Below, piece by piece: positions 8,541-17,012 of a stretch of 64,000 nucleotides of DNA. A model generated the notes under the pieces. That model did no database searches. It saw nothing but the letters and a program-made list of their open reading frames with translations, and was not told where the DNA came from. Position numbers and translations under genes: made by a program. This DNA comes from Clostridia bacterium UC5.1-1D10 (lineage in GTDB: Bacteria; Bacillota; Clostridia; Lachnospirales; Anaerotignaceae), in contig BBZU01000004.1 of the NCBI GenBank assembly GCA_001304995.1, positions 1 through 64,000 of the forward strand, read 5' to 3'. Position 1 is the stretch's first letter; every line of letters starts with the position of its first letter.

Positions 8541-10052
8541 ATGAGAGGAATTTACACATCAGTTATTGATATTCGCAGAAAAGTATTTACGGAGGTTGCG
8601 CGTCTTGCCTATGAAGGCGGTGACTATGCAAAGAAAATCGAACAGCTGCCATTTAAAATTCTGCCCGGTGAATTAGCGTCTTACAGAGAAAGCATCTTCC
8701 TGGAAAGAGCCATTATCGGTGAACGGCTGCGTCTTGCCATTGGTCTGCCTGTAAGAACAGCAGCAGAATCTGCACCTGTTTCAGATGGGATCGAAGAAAG
8801 TGCCATTGCGCGGAAGTATTATGATCCACCATTGATCAATATCATCAAATTTGCTTGTCATGCGTGTCCAGAGAATAAAGTTGTGTCAACAAATGCGTGT
8901 CAGGGTTGTTTGGCACATCCCTGTACAGAAGTTTGTCCAAAAGATGCCATTCATATTATCAATGGTTGTTCTGTTATCGATCAGGAAAAATGTATCCAAT
9001 GTGGCAGATGTATTGATGTTTGTCCTTACAACGCAATCATTCATCAGAAACGCCCTTGTGCAGCTGCCTGCGGCATTGATGCCATCAGTTCTGACCAGTA
9101 TGGAAGAGCGAAAATCGACTATGATAAGTGTGTTTCCTGTGGCATGTGTCTGGTAAATTGTCCTTTTGGAGCCATTGTTGACAAAGGTCAGATTTTCCAA
9201 ATGATCCATGCCATGAAAGAAGGACATCGTGTATATGCGGCAGTAGCTCCGGCTTTTGTTGGGCAGTTTGGCCCGAAGGTAACACCCGGAAAACTGCGTG
9301 CTGCTATGAAAGCCCTTGGCTTTGCTGATGTTATCGAAGTTGCAGTGGGGGCTGACTTATGTGCAACGGATGAAGCAAAAGACTTTATGGAAAATGTGCC
9401 TGATAAACTTCCATTTATGGCAACTTCCTGCTGTCCGGCATGGTCAGTAATGGCGAAGAAGCTTTTCCCGGAATTCAAAGATTGTGTTTCTATGACATTG
9501 ACACCTATGGTATTGACAGGACGTCTGATTAAGCTGAAGGATCCGGAAGCAAAAGTTGTTTTCATTGGCCCTTGTGCAGCAAAAAAACTGGAAGCCAGCA
9601 GAAAAAGCGTACGCAGCGATATCGATTTTGTGCTGACATTTGAAGAAATGATGGGTGTTTTTGAAGCGAAAAACATTGATCTGGAAGCAATGGAGGAAGA
9701 AAAGGAAGTTTCTGAAGCAAGTCGTGATGGACGTAACTTTGCTATTGCAGGTGGCGTTGCGGAAGCCGTTGTAAACTGCATTAAAAAGATGTATCCAGAT
9801 CAGGAGATTAAAGTAGAAAGCGCTCAAGGACTGCGTGAGTGCAAAAAACTGATGACTTTGGCAAAAGCAGGAAAATATAATGGTTATTTGTTGGAAGGTA
9901 TGGCGTGTCCTGGCGGCTGCGTAGCCGGTGCCGGAACACTTCAGGCAATCAATAAATCCACCGTGGCAGTCAAACAGTACGCAACCAGTGCGGAATATCA
10001 ATACTGCTGTGATACAGATTATTTGAAAGATTTAGAAGAATTAGGGAAATAA
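8541..10052 (+). CDS. Monomeric [FeFe] hydrogenase, group B type
   Basis: 503 residues with all three H-cluster motifs: TSCCPAW (about residue 295), IGPCAAKK (about 343) and MACPGGCVAG (about 454). The N-terminal third carries four-cysteine ferredoxin motifs (CIQCGRCIDVCP, CVSCGMCLVNCP) and an earlier CQGC-x4-C-x3-C block that relay electrons to the H-cluster. The architecture, with an N-terminal helical region and no extra flavin or NAD domain, fits the group B (ferredoxin-linked, soluble) enzymes of fermentative Clostridia that evolve or take up H2. ATG 8541 has AAGGAG (8530-8535). No maturase hydEFG in the window. It would serve as electron sink for reduced ferredoxin made by the IOR enzymes at 57-64 kb. 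Confidence 0.9.
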   Translation: MRGIYTSVIDIRRKVFTEVARLAYEGGDYAKKIEQLPFKILPGELASYRESIFLERAIIGERLRLAIGLPVRTAAESAPVSDGIEESAIARKYYDPPLINIIKFACHACPENKVVSTNACQGCLAHPCTEVCPKDAIHIINGCSVIDQEKCIQCGRCIDVCPYNAIIHQKRPCAAACGIDAISSDQYGRAKIDYDKCVSCGMCLVNCPFGAIVDKGQIFQMIHAMKEGHRVYAAVAPAFVGQFGPKVTPGKLRAAMKALGFADVIEVAVGADLCATDEAKDFMENVPDKLPFMATSCCPAWSVMAKKLFPEFKDCVSMTLTPMVLTGRLIKLKDPEAKVVFIGPCAAKKLEASRKSVRSDIDFVLTFEEMMGVFEAKNIDLEAMEEEKEVSEASRDGRNFAIAGGVAEAVVNCIKKMYPDQEIKVESAQGLRECKKLMTLAKAGKYNGYLLEGMACPGGCVAGAGTLQAINKSTVAVKQYATSAEYQYCCDTDYLKDLEELGK

Positions 10053-10056
10053 TAAA

Positions 10057-10101
10057 GAAGAAGTCAGAAAACCATTCATTTGGTTTCTGACTTCTTTTTT
10101 A
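10057..10101. terminator. Bidirectional terminator
   Basis: AGAAGTCAGAAAACCA pairs with TGGTTTCTGACTTCT (10081-10095), followed by TTTTTT on the plus strand and flanked by AATAAAG on the other side. It lies between the convergent hydrogenase and DUF1836 genes. Confidence 0.85.
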
Positions 10102-10681
10102 ATAAAAATATAAATCCAGTACTTTTTCTGCAAGATGTTTTTCGGCATTTGCTCGAATGGCCAAGAGCAAGATCAGCATGACTTTTTTCATTTCTTCATC
10201 ATACTCAGCCATGATTTCTTTTTGGAAAAGCGTATCATCAATAATACCTTCCGCGGAAGCCTGCATATAAGTCAGGGTAGCTTTCTGCAAATAGATAAAA
10301 CCAGCATAAATCTTTTCAGTTTGTTTTTCAGACTCTTCCTTTGTAGGAAGGGCAAAGATCGGCTGGAATAAAGTGGCAATATCTTTTATGGATAAAACAG
10401 TTTTCAGATGAAAAATCATAATCAGCAGCATGATGTGCATGCGTCCGTATTTCTTTTTCACCGGCGGCGGAAGAACCTTTGCTTTTGTGTAGTTATTGAT
10501 CATGGTCTTGGTCAAAACCTTGCCATCGGATGACCGTTTGTAAGGTGTCAGTGCCTGATCCATAAATGTAGTGACTTGATCCATATATAAGTCAATTTTT
10601 GGAATATCTGCAATTTCCACAACGGAAACAGTTTTTAGCTTTTTTCTTGAAGGTTTCCAGAATTTCTTCGTATGTTCCCAT
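10099..10681 (-). CDS. DUF1836 family putative regulator, frameshifted near its start
   Basis: The frame up to 10620 (LTKTMINNYTKAKVLPPPVK, a helix-turn-helix-like block) is DUF1836, the YkrK-like family. The natural start is ATG 10681, seven bases after an AGGAGG site, reading MGTYEEILETFKKK. One A too many in the six-A coding run (10640-10645) breaks the link; removing it gives a continuous protein of about 193 residues. DUF1836 genes are commonly next to hemolysin III genes, as here. Two identical palindromes in the shared intergenic region, one before each gene, suggest the protein is a repressor of itself and its neighbour. Confidence 0.75.
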
Positions 10682-10715
10682 GCAATACCTCCTTTTCCTA
10701 TTGAAATTTATTATA

Positions 10716-10730
10716 TAGTATTTCATACTA
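10716..10730. promoter_or_regulatory. Operator palindrome 1, TAGTAT-N3-ATACTA
   Basis: TAGTATTTCATACTA is a perfect 6-bp dyad with a 3-base centre, 35 bases upstream of the DUF1836 start. An identical dyad with a different centre lies at 10807-10821, so the arms are what is conserved. Confidence 0.65.
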
Positions 10731-10760
10731 TGTTTCAACATTTTTTGTGTGTTTTGCTTC

Positions 10761-10789
10761 TTGTTACTTTGTGGAATACATGTTAATAT
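10761..10789 (+). promoter_or_regulatory. SigA-type promoter of the hemolysin III gene
   Basis: TTGTTA (10761-10766), 17-base spacer, TAATAT (10784-10789). The predicted start of transcription falls just before the second TAGTAT-N3-ATACTA operator. Confidence 0.6.
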
Positions 10790-10806
10790 ATCAATATCTC
10801 AATATA

Positions 10807-10821
10807 TAGTATTAAATACTA
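10807..10821. promoter_or_regulatory. Operator palindrome 2, TAGTAT-N3-ATACTA
   Basis: TAGTATTAAATACTA, same arms as the site at 10716-10730. It sits in the predicted 5' leader of the hemolysin III gene, where a bound repressor would block transcription. Confidence 0.65.
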
Positions 10822-10840
10822 GATGAAAGGGTTGATAGAT

Positions 10841-11488
10841 TTGGTAAAGCATAGTATCAAAGATCCGGTTAGTGCGTTGACACATTTTATTGGCTTATTG
10901 GCATGTATTCCCTGTATTTCTGTATTGCTCTTTCAAGCTTCACACCAAGATGCAATCATTCAGGTCATAGGTTTTGCCGTGTTTGGATTGTCCCTTATGC
11001 TTTTGTATGGAGCAAGTACCATCTATCATACTTTGAATGTTTCTGAAGCAAAAACAATACTTCTGCGCAGAATAGATCACATTATGATTTTTGTACTCAT
11101 TGCAGGAACGTATACGCCTATTTGTCTTGTGCCGCTTGCTGGGGCTTGGGGATGGGCAATGCTTGCTTTGATCTGGATTTTGGCAATTGGTGGTGTCTTT
11201 ATGAAAATTTTCTGGATGCAGGCTCCTAGGTGGCTATCTACTTCTTTATATGTTATTATGGGATGGCTGGCAGTCATTGTTTTCGTTCCATTGCAAGAGG
11301 CTGTCTCCTGGAAGGGGATAGGATTACTTTTGGCTGGTGGTTTGGCTTACACCATAGGGGCTGTTATATATGGTTTGAAAAAACCTCAGCTGCCCATTGC
11401 TGGATTTGGTTTTCATGAAATTTTTCATGTGTTTGTGATGATTGGAAGTGCTTGTCATATAGCTTTTATGTTTCTATATGTGCTATAA
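10841..11488 (+). CDS. Hemolysin III / PAQR family membrane protein
   Basis: Seven hydrophobic segments and the family hallmarks: SALTHFIGLLA near the N-terminus, ASTIYHTL with the metal-ligand His, RRIDHIMIFVLIAGTYTPI, and HEIFHVFVMIGSACH with the paired His near the C-terminus. These residues bind zinc in PAQR receptors; the bacterial members are membrane hydrolase-like proteins of uncertain role. TTG 10841 is preferred because GAAAGGG (10825-10831) precedes it, while ATG 10823 abuts the operator and has no ribosome site. Divergent from the DUF1836 gene and probably controlled by it. Confidence 0.85.
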   Translation: MVKHSIKDPVSALTHFIGLLACIPCISVLLFQASHQDAIIQVIGFAVFGLSLMLLYGASTIYHTLNVSEAKTILLRRIDHIMIFVLIAGTYTPICLVPLAGAWGWAMLALIWILAIGGVFMKIFWMQAPRWLSTSLYVIMGWLAVIVFVPLQEAVSWKGIGLLLAGGLAYTIGAVIYGLKKPQLPIAGFGFHEIFHVFVMIGSACHIAFMFLYVL

Positions 11489-11493
11489 TTAAT

Positions 11494-11520
11494 CATAATT
11501 ATATTATGTAAATAAATTAG
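11494..11520 (+). repeat. 27-bp repeat, copy 1
   Basis: An exact 27-base sequence starting with the dyad CATAATTATATTATG and ending TAAATAAATTAG recurs at 16466-16492. Here it follows the hemolysin III stop by five bases. Flanking bases differ, so the identity ends sharply. Confidence 0.6.
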
Positions 11521-11644
11521 AGAAGAAAAAACGATGCAGCTTCTTTTTCTGGGAAATGTATACAAATTTTGGTATCAAATCTGTCGATTCAAGCTTTTTT
11601 CGTTGGCTTTTATCCTTGATTTAGAAAAAAATCCATAAAATCAC

Positions 11645-11673
11645 TTGATTTCTTTTGGTAAATATGGTATAAA
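11645..11673 (+). promoter_or_regulatory. Promoter of the leuS T-box transcript
   Basis: TTGATT (11645-11650), 17-base spacer, TATAAA (11668-11673), about 25 bases before the T-box leader begins. Confidence 0.6.
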
Positions 11674-11689
11674 TGTTTTCGAGAAAAGA

Positions 11690-11921
11690 CATTGATAAGG
11701 AGTAGTACATTTGGTTGCTTATTCCAGAGAGTCGTTGGTTGGTGTGAAACGACAGAGCGAAAAATGGAACTGGCCTTTGAGTTTTCCGTGGAACGCCTCT
11801 GGCAAGTAGACGGCAACGGTCGCCCCCCGTTATCGGGCATAAGAGTGTGTTTCTGCGGAAACAAACTAGAGTGGTAACACGGAGTGTCCCTTCGTCTCTA
11901 ACGAGATGGAGGGATTTTTTT
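11690..11921 (+). promoter_or_regulatory. T-box leader (leucine) of leuS with terminator
   Basis: The leader ends in the T-box AGAGTGGTAACACGG (11868-11882) followed by a terminator: TCCCTTCGTCTC (11887-11898) pairs with GAGATGGAGGGA, then seven T. In stem I the context GGAA-CTG-GCCTTTGAG places a CTG leucine specifier at 11770-11772, matching the downstream leucyl-tRNA synthetase and its strong preference for CTG codons. Uncharged tRNA-Leu would pair with CTG and with the T-box, favouring the antiterminator and leuS expression. Confidence 0.88.
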
Positions 11922-11959
11922 GACAGTGCCCAAACTGTAACACGAAGGAGGAATTCAAA

Positions 11960-14370
11960 ATGAATCAGCGTTATGATTTTAGAGAAATTGAAAAAAATGG
12001 CGTGCTGAATGGGAAAAGAATCCCATCAACAAAGAAGATGATGTAAAACCTAAATTTTACTGCCTGGATATGTTCCCTTATCCTTCCGGTACAGGTCTGC
12101 ATGTAGGCCACTGGAGAGGTTACGTTCTCAGTGACGTAGTCAGCAGATATAAAGTATTGCAGGGTTATCAGGTACTGCATCCCATGGGCTGGGACGCATT
12201 CGGTCTGCCTGCTGAAAACTTTGCTATCAAAAATAATATCCATCCCAGCATTGCAACTGCAAACAACATCGCAAACGTAAAAAGACAGCTGCATGAAATC
12301 AGTGCAATCTACGATTGGGATAGAGAAGTAGATACAACAGATCCCAACTACTATAAATGGACACAGTGGATCTTCGTTCAGATGTTCAAACATGGTCTGG
12401 CATATGAAAAAGAAATGCCTTTGAACTGGTGTCCTAGCTGTAAATGCGTTCTGGCAAACGAAGAAGCTACTAACGGCACTTGCGAACGCTGCGGCGCTAC
12501 TGTTACTAAGAAAAATCTGCGTCAGTGGATGCTGAAGATCACAGCATATGCTGACAGACTGCTGGAAGATCTGAAAACTCTGGATTGGTCTGAAAAAGTT
12601 AAGAAAATGCAGTCTGACTGGATCGGCAAGAGCTATGGTGCAGAAGTAGACTTTAAGGTTGTTGGCAGCGATGAAAAAATCACTGTTTACACCACAAGAC
12701 CTGATACACTGCATGGCTGTACTTTCATGGTACTGGCTCCCGAATATAAAGATATTCCTGCTCTGACAACACCTGAATGCAAAGAAGCTGTTGAAAAATA
12801 TTGCTTCGAAGCTTCCACAAAATCTTCCGTTGATCGTATGACCAACAAAGAAAAAAACTGGTGTATTCACAGGTTCTTACTGCGTAAACCCTGTTAACGG
12901 AAAAGAAATTCCTGTTTGGGTTGCAGACTATGTACTGGCTGACTATGGTACAGGTGCTGTAATGTGTGTACCTGCTCATGACGAACGTGACTTTGAATTT
13001 GCTAAGAAATTCAATCTGCCTATCGTTCAGGTAATCCTGCCTGAAGGCGAAGAAGAAAAAGAACTGACAGAAGCTTACACAGGCGATGGTGTAATCATCA
13101 ACTCCGGCGACTGGAACGGCATGAAAGCTTTCGAAGCAAAAGAAAAAGTTCCTCATATTATGGAAGAAAAAGGCCTGGGCAAAAAGACCGTAAACTATAA
13201 ACTGCGTGACTGGGTATTCTCCAGACAGAGATATTGGGGCGAACCTATTCCTATCGTTCACTGTGAACACTGTGGCGCTGTTGCTGTTCCCGAAGATCAG
13301 CTGCCCGTACTGCTGCCTCAGGTAGAATCTTACAAACCCACAGATACAGGTGAATCTCCTCTGGCTCACATTGACGAATGGGTAAACACAACTTGCCCGA
13401 AATGTGGCGGCCCTGCAAAGAGAGAAACAAACACAATGCCTCAGTGGGCAGGTTCTTCTTGGTACTTCCTGCGTTATGTAGATAACCATAACGACAAAGA
13501 ACTGGCTAGCCAGGAAATGCTGAAAAAATGGGCACCTGTTGACCTGTATGTAGGCGGTATTGAACATGCCGTTCTGCATCTGCTGTATGCACGTTTCTAT
13601 ACAAAATTCCTGTATGACATCGGTGCGGTTCCTTTCGAAGAACCTTTCCAGAGACTGTTCAACCAGGGCATGATCACAAAGAACGGCAGCAAGATGAGTA
13701 AATCTCTGGGCAACGTTGTTTCTCCTGACGATCTGGTTCAGAACTACGGCTGTGACTCTCTGCGTATGTACGAACTGTTCGTAGGTCCCCCTGAAATGGA
13801 TTGTGACTGGGATGACAGCGGTATCGACGGTGTATTCCGTTTCCTGAACCGTGTATGGAAACTGGTTTACAACAACAAAGATTTGAATGTAACAGCTTCC
13901 AAAGATATGGAATATCTGCGCAATAAACTGGTTTATGACATCACAAACCGTCTGGAAGCATTGACAATGAACACTGTTGTCAGCGGTTTCATGGAATATA
14001 CCAATAAGATCATCGATTTGGGCAAAAAGAAGGCGGCGTAGACAGACAGACACTGGAAACTCTGGTTGTTCTGCTGGCTCCTTTCGCACCTCACATCGCA
14101 GAAGAACTGTGGAAAGAACTGGGTCATGCAGAATCTGTATTTGATGCAGGTTGGCCTGAAGTTGACGAAAGCAAACTGGTACAGGATACCGTAGAAATCG
14201 CTCTGCAGGTTAGCGGTAAATTCCGTGATACTATGGTTATTTCCGTTGATGCAGACAAAGATTCTGTTCTGGCACAGGCAAAAGAAGTTCTGGCTTCTCG
14301 TCTGGAAGGCAAAACCATTGTGAAAGAAATCTATGTACCTGGTAAGATTGTAAACATCATTGCAAAATAA
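11960..14370 (+). CDS. leuS: Leucyl-tRNA synthetase, three frameshifts
   Basis: Class I synthetase that charges tRNA-Leu. HIGH-type motif in PSGTGLHVGHWRGY, editing (CP1) domain in the middle, and KMSKS in GSKMSKSLGNVV. ATG 11960 follows AAGGAGG. The reading breaks at a seven-A run (11991-11997, needs one more A: then EIEKKWRAEWEKNP), a seven-A run (12851-12857, one A too many: then NKEKTGVFTGSY) and a five-A run (14024-14028, needs one more: then DLGKKEGGVDRQTLE). With these the protein runs about 803 residues to VNIIAK, the family length. As leuS is essential and no other copy is visible, base-call error is the sensible reading. Strongly biased codon use fits high expression. Confidence 0.93.
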
Positions 14371-14389
14371 TCAAGGTATATGTGAAAAG

Positions 14390-14435
14390 AATAAGGCGGT
14401 TGTTCTCATAACAAATAAGACAACCGTCTTATTTG
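14390..14435 (+). terminator. Terminator of leuS
   Basis: AATAAGGCGGTTGT pairs with ACAACCGTCTTATT (one G-U pair) over a short loop, followed by TTG-rich sequence. It lies 20 bases after the leuS stop. Confidence 0.7.
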
Positions 14436-14457
14436 TGTGTCAGAAAGGAGGTGTGGT

Positions 14458-15111
14458 GTGGAAGTACATTTATTTTCGTTGGCATCATTGCAAAATGAAC
14501 ATATGCAACAGAAAGCGATGAAACAGCTTCCAGAAAGCGATCGTATTTATATAGAAGGAATAAAATCTCGGAAAAAGCGATTGACTTCTTTAGGTGGCAG
14601 AATGCTGCTGCAATATATCGCCCGCATGCATGGTTTTGAGGCGTTTCATTTGATGTATGGTGAAAATGGAAAGCCGTATTTTTCGGATATTACAGATGTT
14701 TTCTTTAATATTTCCCATAGCGAGGAATACCTCATTTTGGCATGGAGCCATAAAGAAATTGGCATTGATATAGAACAAATGAGAAACGTATTGCCTAAAT
14801 TTCCTGAAAAGATGCTTTCTCCAACAGATTTTTCTTGCTGGCAAAAGCATAGTGATCTGGAGAAGAAAAAATGCTTCTTTGAACTGTGGACAAGAAAAGA
14901 AAGTATCATTAAGCTTCATGGTGGAAGCATATTTCAGAGAGCAAAAGAATTTTCCGTATCAGACGGCAATCAGTTTCTGACATGCGTAGGTACTCCTGCT
15001 GCTTATTTTCACACCTGCCAATGGAATGATTATATGATTTCTGTCAGCACTTTGGAGGAAAAGGCAGATTTGTCCATTCAAATTGTTACATTGCAGGAAA
15101 TAATTCCTTAA
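14458..15111 (+). CDS. 4'-phosphopantetheinyl transferase, Sfp type
   Basis: About 217 residues, the Sfp-group length. Transfers phosphopantetheine from CoA to a carrier-protein serine. The two family motifs are present: IGIDIE (Mg2+ ligands) and WTRKESIIKLHG (W-x2-KE-x3-K). The GTG 14458 start is chosen because AAAGGAGGTG lies a few bases upstream; an earlier in-frame GTG would bury that site. No carrier-protein or NRPS/PKS gene is nearby, so the target may be the fatty-acid ACP or an unlinked pathway. Confidence 0.87.
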   Translation: MEVHLFSLASLQNEHMQQKAMKQLPESDRIYIEGIKSRKKRLTSLGGRMLLQYIARMHGFEAFHLMYGENGKPYFSDITDVFFNISHSEEYLILAWSHKEIGIDIEQMRNVLPKFPEKMLSPTDFSCWQKHSDLEKKKCFFELWTRKESIIKLHGGSIFQRAKEFSVSDGNQFLTCVGTPAAYFHTCQWNDYMISVSTLEEKADLSIQIVTLQEIIP

Positions 15112-15211
15112 TAAATAATTAATCATTTGAATTTTGTCTTTCAAATTCCGTCAAAATCAAGTATAATGTAACATGATAAAAAGAAAAATCTAATGATAAG
15201 AGGATGAGAAT

Positions 15212-16396
15212 ATGAAATTTTATCCATATAAGAAAATCATGTGCGTTCTTCTTTCTACCTTTATATTAACCGCTGTTATTCCTGATAGCCATTTGGTATA
15301 CGCCAAAACAGTAAAGGAATTGCAGGCTGAGAGAAAAGAACTTTCGAAAAAGACAGAAGAAGCTCTGGCAGCGATTGATGATCTGAAAGATAAAAAGCTT
15401 TCTCTGGAAGAAGAATTGAATACCATGGATCAGGCGATGAACAGCATTCAGGCAGAGCTGGATAAAGCTGAAGCAGATTTGGCAGCCATCACTGCTTCTT
15501 TGGAACAATGTCAGAAGGATCTGGAAGAAGCAACCAAGAAACGTGATGATCAATTTGAACTGCTCGGAAAACGTATGAAATATTTACAGCAAAAAGGTGC
15601 TGCTGGATATTTGGAAATTTTGTTGGACGCACAGAGTTTTTCTGACTTGTTTTTGCGTATGCAATATGTAAATGACATTATGGCTTATGATAAGCAGATG
15701 TTAGATGAATTGCAGGAAATCCAGAATACTATCTCTGAAAAGAAAACACAGATTGAAGAAGAAAAAGCTGCACAGGAAGAAATTGTCGCTGATTACAATG
15801 AAAAAATGGCTAGTATGCAGGAAGTTGTAAATGAGAAAAAAGCTTTGATTGCTTCTTATGAAAACGACGTAGATAAATACGAACAGTTGGTAGAAGCAAA
15901 TAAAAAAGCCGATCGGGCAGTTTTGAATGAAATCGCAAAACAGCAGGAAAGCACAACAGTATACTATACTGGCAGTGGCAGCTTGGGATGGCCTGTACCA
16001 TCCAGAAGCGCTTCTTCCTCAAGCTTGAGCAGTGGCTTTGTACAAAGAGCGAACCCTGTTTCTGGCAGATGGGAATCTCATAGTGGTTATGATATTCCAG
16101 CTGCTTATGGTGCTCCAATTGTTGCAGCTGAAGGCGGCGTTGTTACATATGCCGGCTGGATGAACGGCTATGGCTACACAGTTATGATCAGTCATGGTGG
16201 TGGCTTGACTACATTGTACGGCCATAATTCATCTTTGACTGTTTCCAAAGGTCAAACAGTATCCAGAGGCCAGACCATTGCAAAATGCGGCAGTACTGGT
16301 AACTCAACAGGTAACCATTGTCATTTCTCTGTATTGGTAAATGGCTCTTATGTAAATCCGGCATCTTATTTAGGTGTACCAAACGTAAGTTATTAA
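15212..16396 (+). CDS. Secreted M23 peptidoglycan hydrolase with coiled coil
   Basis: 394 residues. Lys-rich start and hydrophobic core to about residue 25 form a signal peptide; residues about 30-235 are a long coiled coil (repeated KELxxERKELxKKTEE-like heptads); a Ser-rich linker follows; the C-terminal 115 residues are a LytM/M23 domain. Zinc ligands are visible in ESHSGYDI (HxxxD) and GNHCHFSV (HxH). The layout matches EnvC/PcsB-like hydrolases or regulators that cut cross-links at division, often under FtsEX; no ftsEX is in the window. AGAGGATGAGAAT precedes ATG 15212 and TATAAT at 15162-15167 is a likely -10. Confidence 0.9.
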   Translation: MKFYPYKKIMCVLLSTFILTAVIPDSHLVYAKTVKELQAERKELSKKTEEALAAIDDLKDKKLSLEEELNTMDQAMNSIQAELDKAEADLAAITASLEQCQKDLEEATKKRDDQFELLGKRMKYLQQKGAAGYLEILLDAQSFSDLFLRMQYVNDIMAYDKQMLDELQEIQNTISEKKTQIEEEKAAQEEIVADYNEKMASMQEVVNEKKALIASYENDVDKYEQLVEANKKADRAVLNEIAKQQESTTVYYTGSGSLGWPVPSRSASSSSLSSGFVQRANPVSGRWESHSGYDIPAAYGAPIVAAEGGVVTYAGWMNGYGYTVMISHGGGLTTLYGHNSSLTVSKGQTVSRGQTIAKCGSTGNSTGNHCHFSVLVNGSYVNPASYLGVPNVSY

Positions 16397-16408
16397 AAAT
16401 AAGATATG

Positions 16409-16451
16409 AAAACAGACAGCAGGCAAGGGAATGTTTGCTGTCTGTTTTTTT
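16409..16451 (+). terminator. Terminator of the M23 hydrolase gene
   Basis: AACAGACAGCA pairs with TGCTGTCTGTT and seven T follow. Confidence 0.85.
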
Positions 16452-16465
16452 GTACATTTATTGAC

Positions 16466-16492
16466 CATAATTATATTATGTAAATAAATTAG
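16466..16492 (+). repeat. 27-bp repeat, copy 2
   Basis: Exact copy of 11494-11520, with the CATAAT-N3-ATTATG dyad. As at copy 1 it lies just after the end of a gene, here at the start of about 500 bases without a clear gene. Confidence 0.6.
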
Positions 16493-17012
16493 GGTGATCA
16501 TTCAAAATAAGGTAATGGCTGAAAAGTTTTAGTAATGATAAGAAAACCAGCAATAACAATTAGATATAATTTGATATGGTTTTTGCAGTAATTATTTTAA
16601 ACGATCATAAAGGAATATCTTTTAATAAAAAAATAAAAGATAAGATAAAAGTAAAAATGAGATTATGGAGAATTTGTGATGGAGATATCTTTGATAAAAG
16701 AAATGAGAGGTGGAACTATGTATGATAGAGAAAAAATAAAAGATTGATTCAGATGGCAGTTATAGCAATGATTAGGCGAAAACAGTAGATCCCGTTTTAA
16801 AATTGTATAAATTCTTCGCAAAAGTTACGTTTTGCGAAGAAATAGAATTTCCATAAACAGATCCCCTGCCTAAGTTCATAAAACTTTGATTGGCTCGTTT
16901 TGAAGATATTTGGTATCGCTATATAGCTATATAGCAGCAGCACATAGATTGATTACTTCATCTATGTGCTGCTGCCAGAAAATTTTTTTATTGTATTAGA
17001 TTCTGAATACTT
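16493..17012. other. Intergenic region with hairpins, no convincing gene
   Basis: AT-rich and without a long frame. It holds a 12-bp hairpin (TTCTTCGCAAAA at 16812-16823 with its complement at 16830-16841), a near-duplicate AGATCCC motif on each side of it, and at about 16717 a well-spaced GAGGTGG plus ATG leading to a very short frame (MYDREKIKD) that would extend to some 23 residues with one extra A. That peptide is a weak possibility only. The region may contain an unrecognised small RNA or decayed sequence. Confidence 0.4.
16934..16975. terminator. Strong 16-bp hairpin at the 3' end of the M16 gene
   Basis: GCAGCAGCACATAGAT (16934-16949) pairs perfectly with ATCTATGTGCTGCTGC (16960-16975). 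On the plus strand a seven-T run follows ten bases later; on the minus strand it lies just past the peptidase stop. Probable terminator or mRNA-stabilising structure. Confidence 0.6.

Noticed and set aside
12725-14089. 454-codon open frame antisense to leuS
   Set aside because: Same shadow effect from strong leuS codon bias; low-complexity Phe/Cys-rich product, no family motif.
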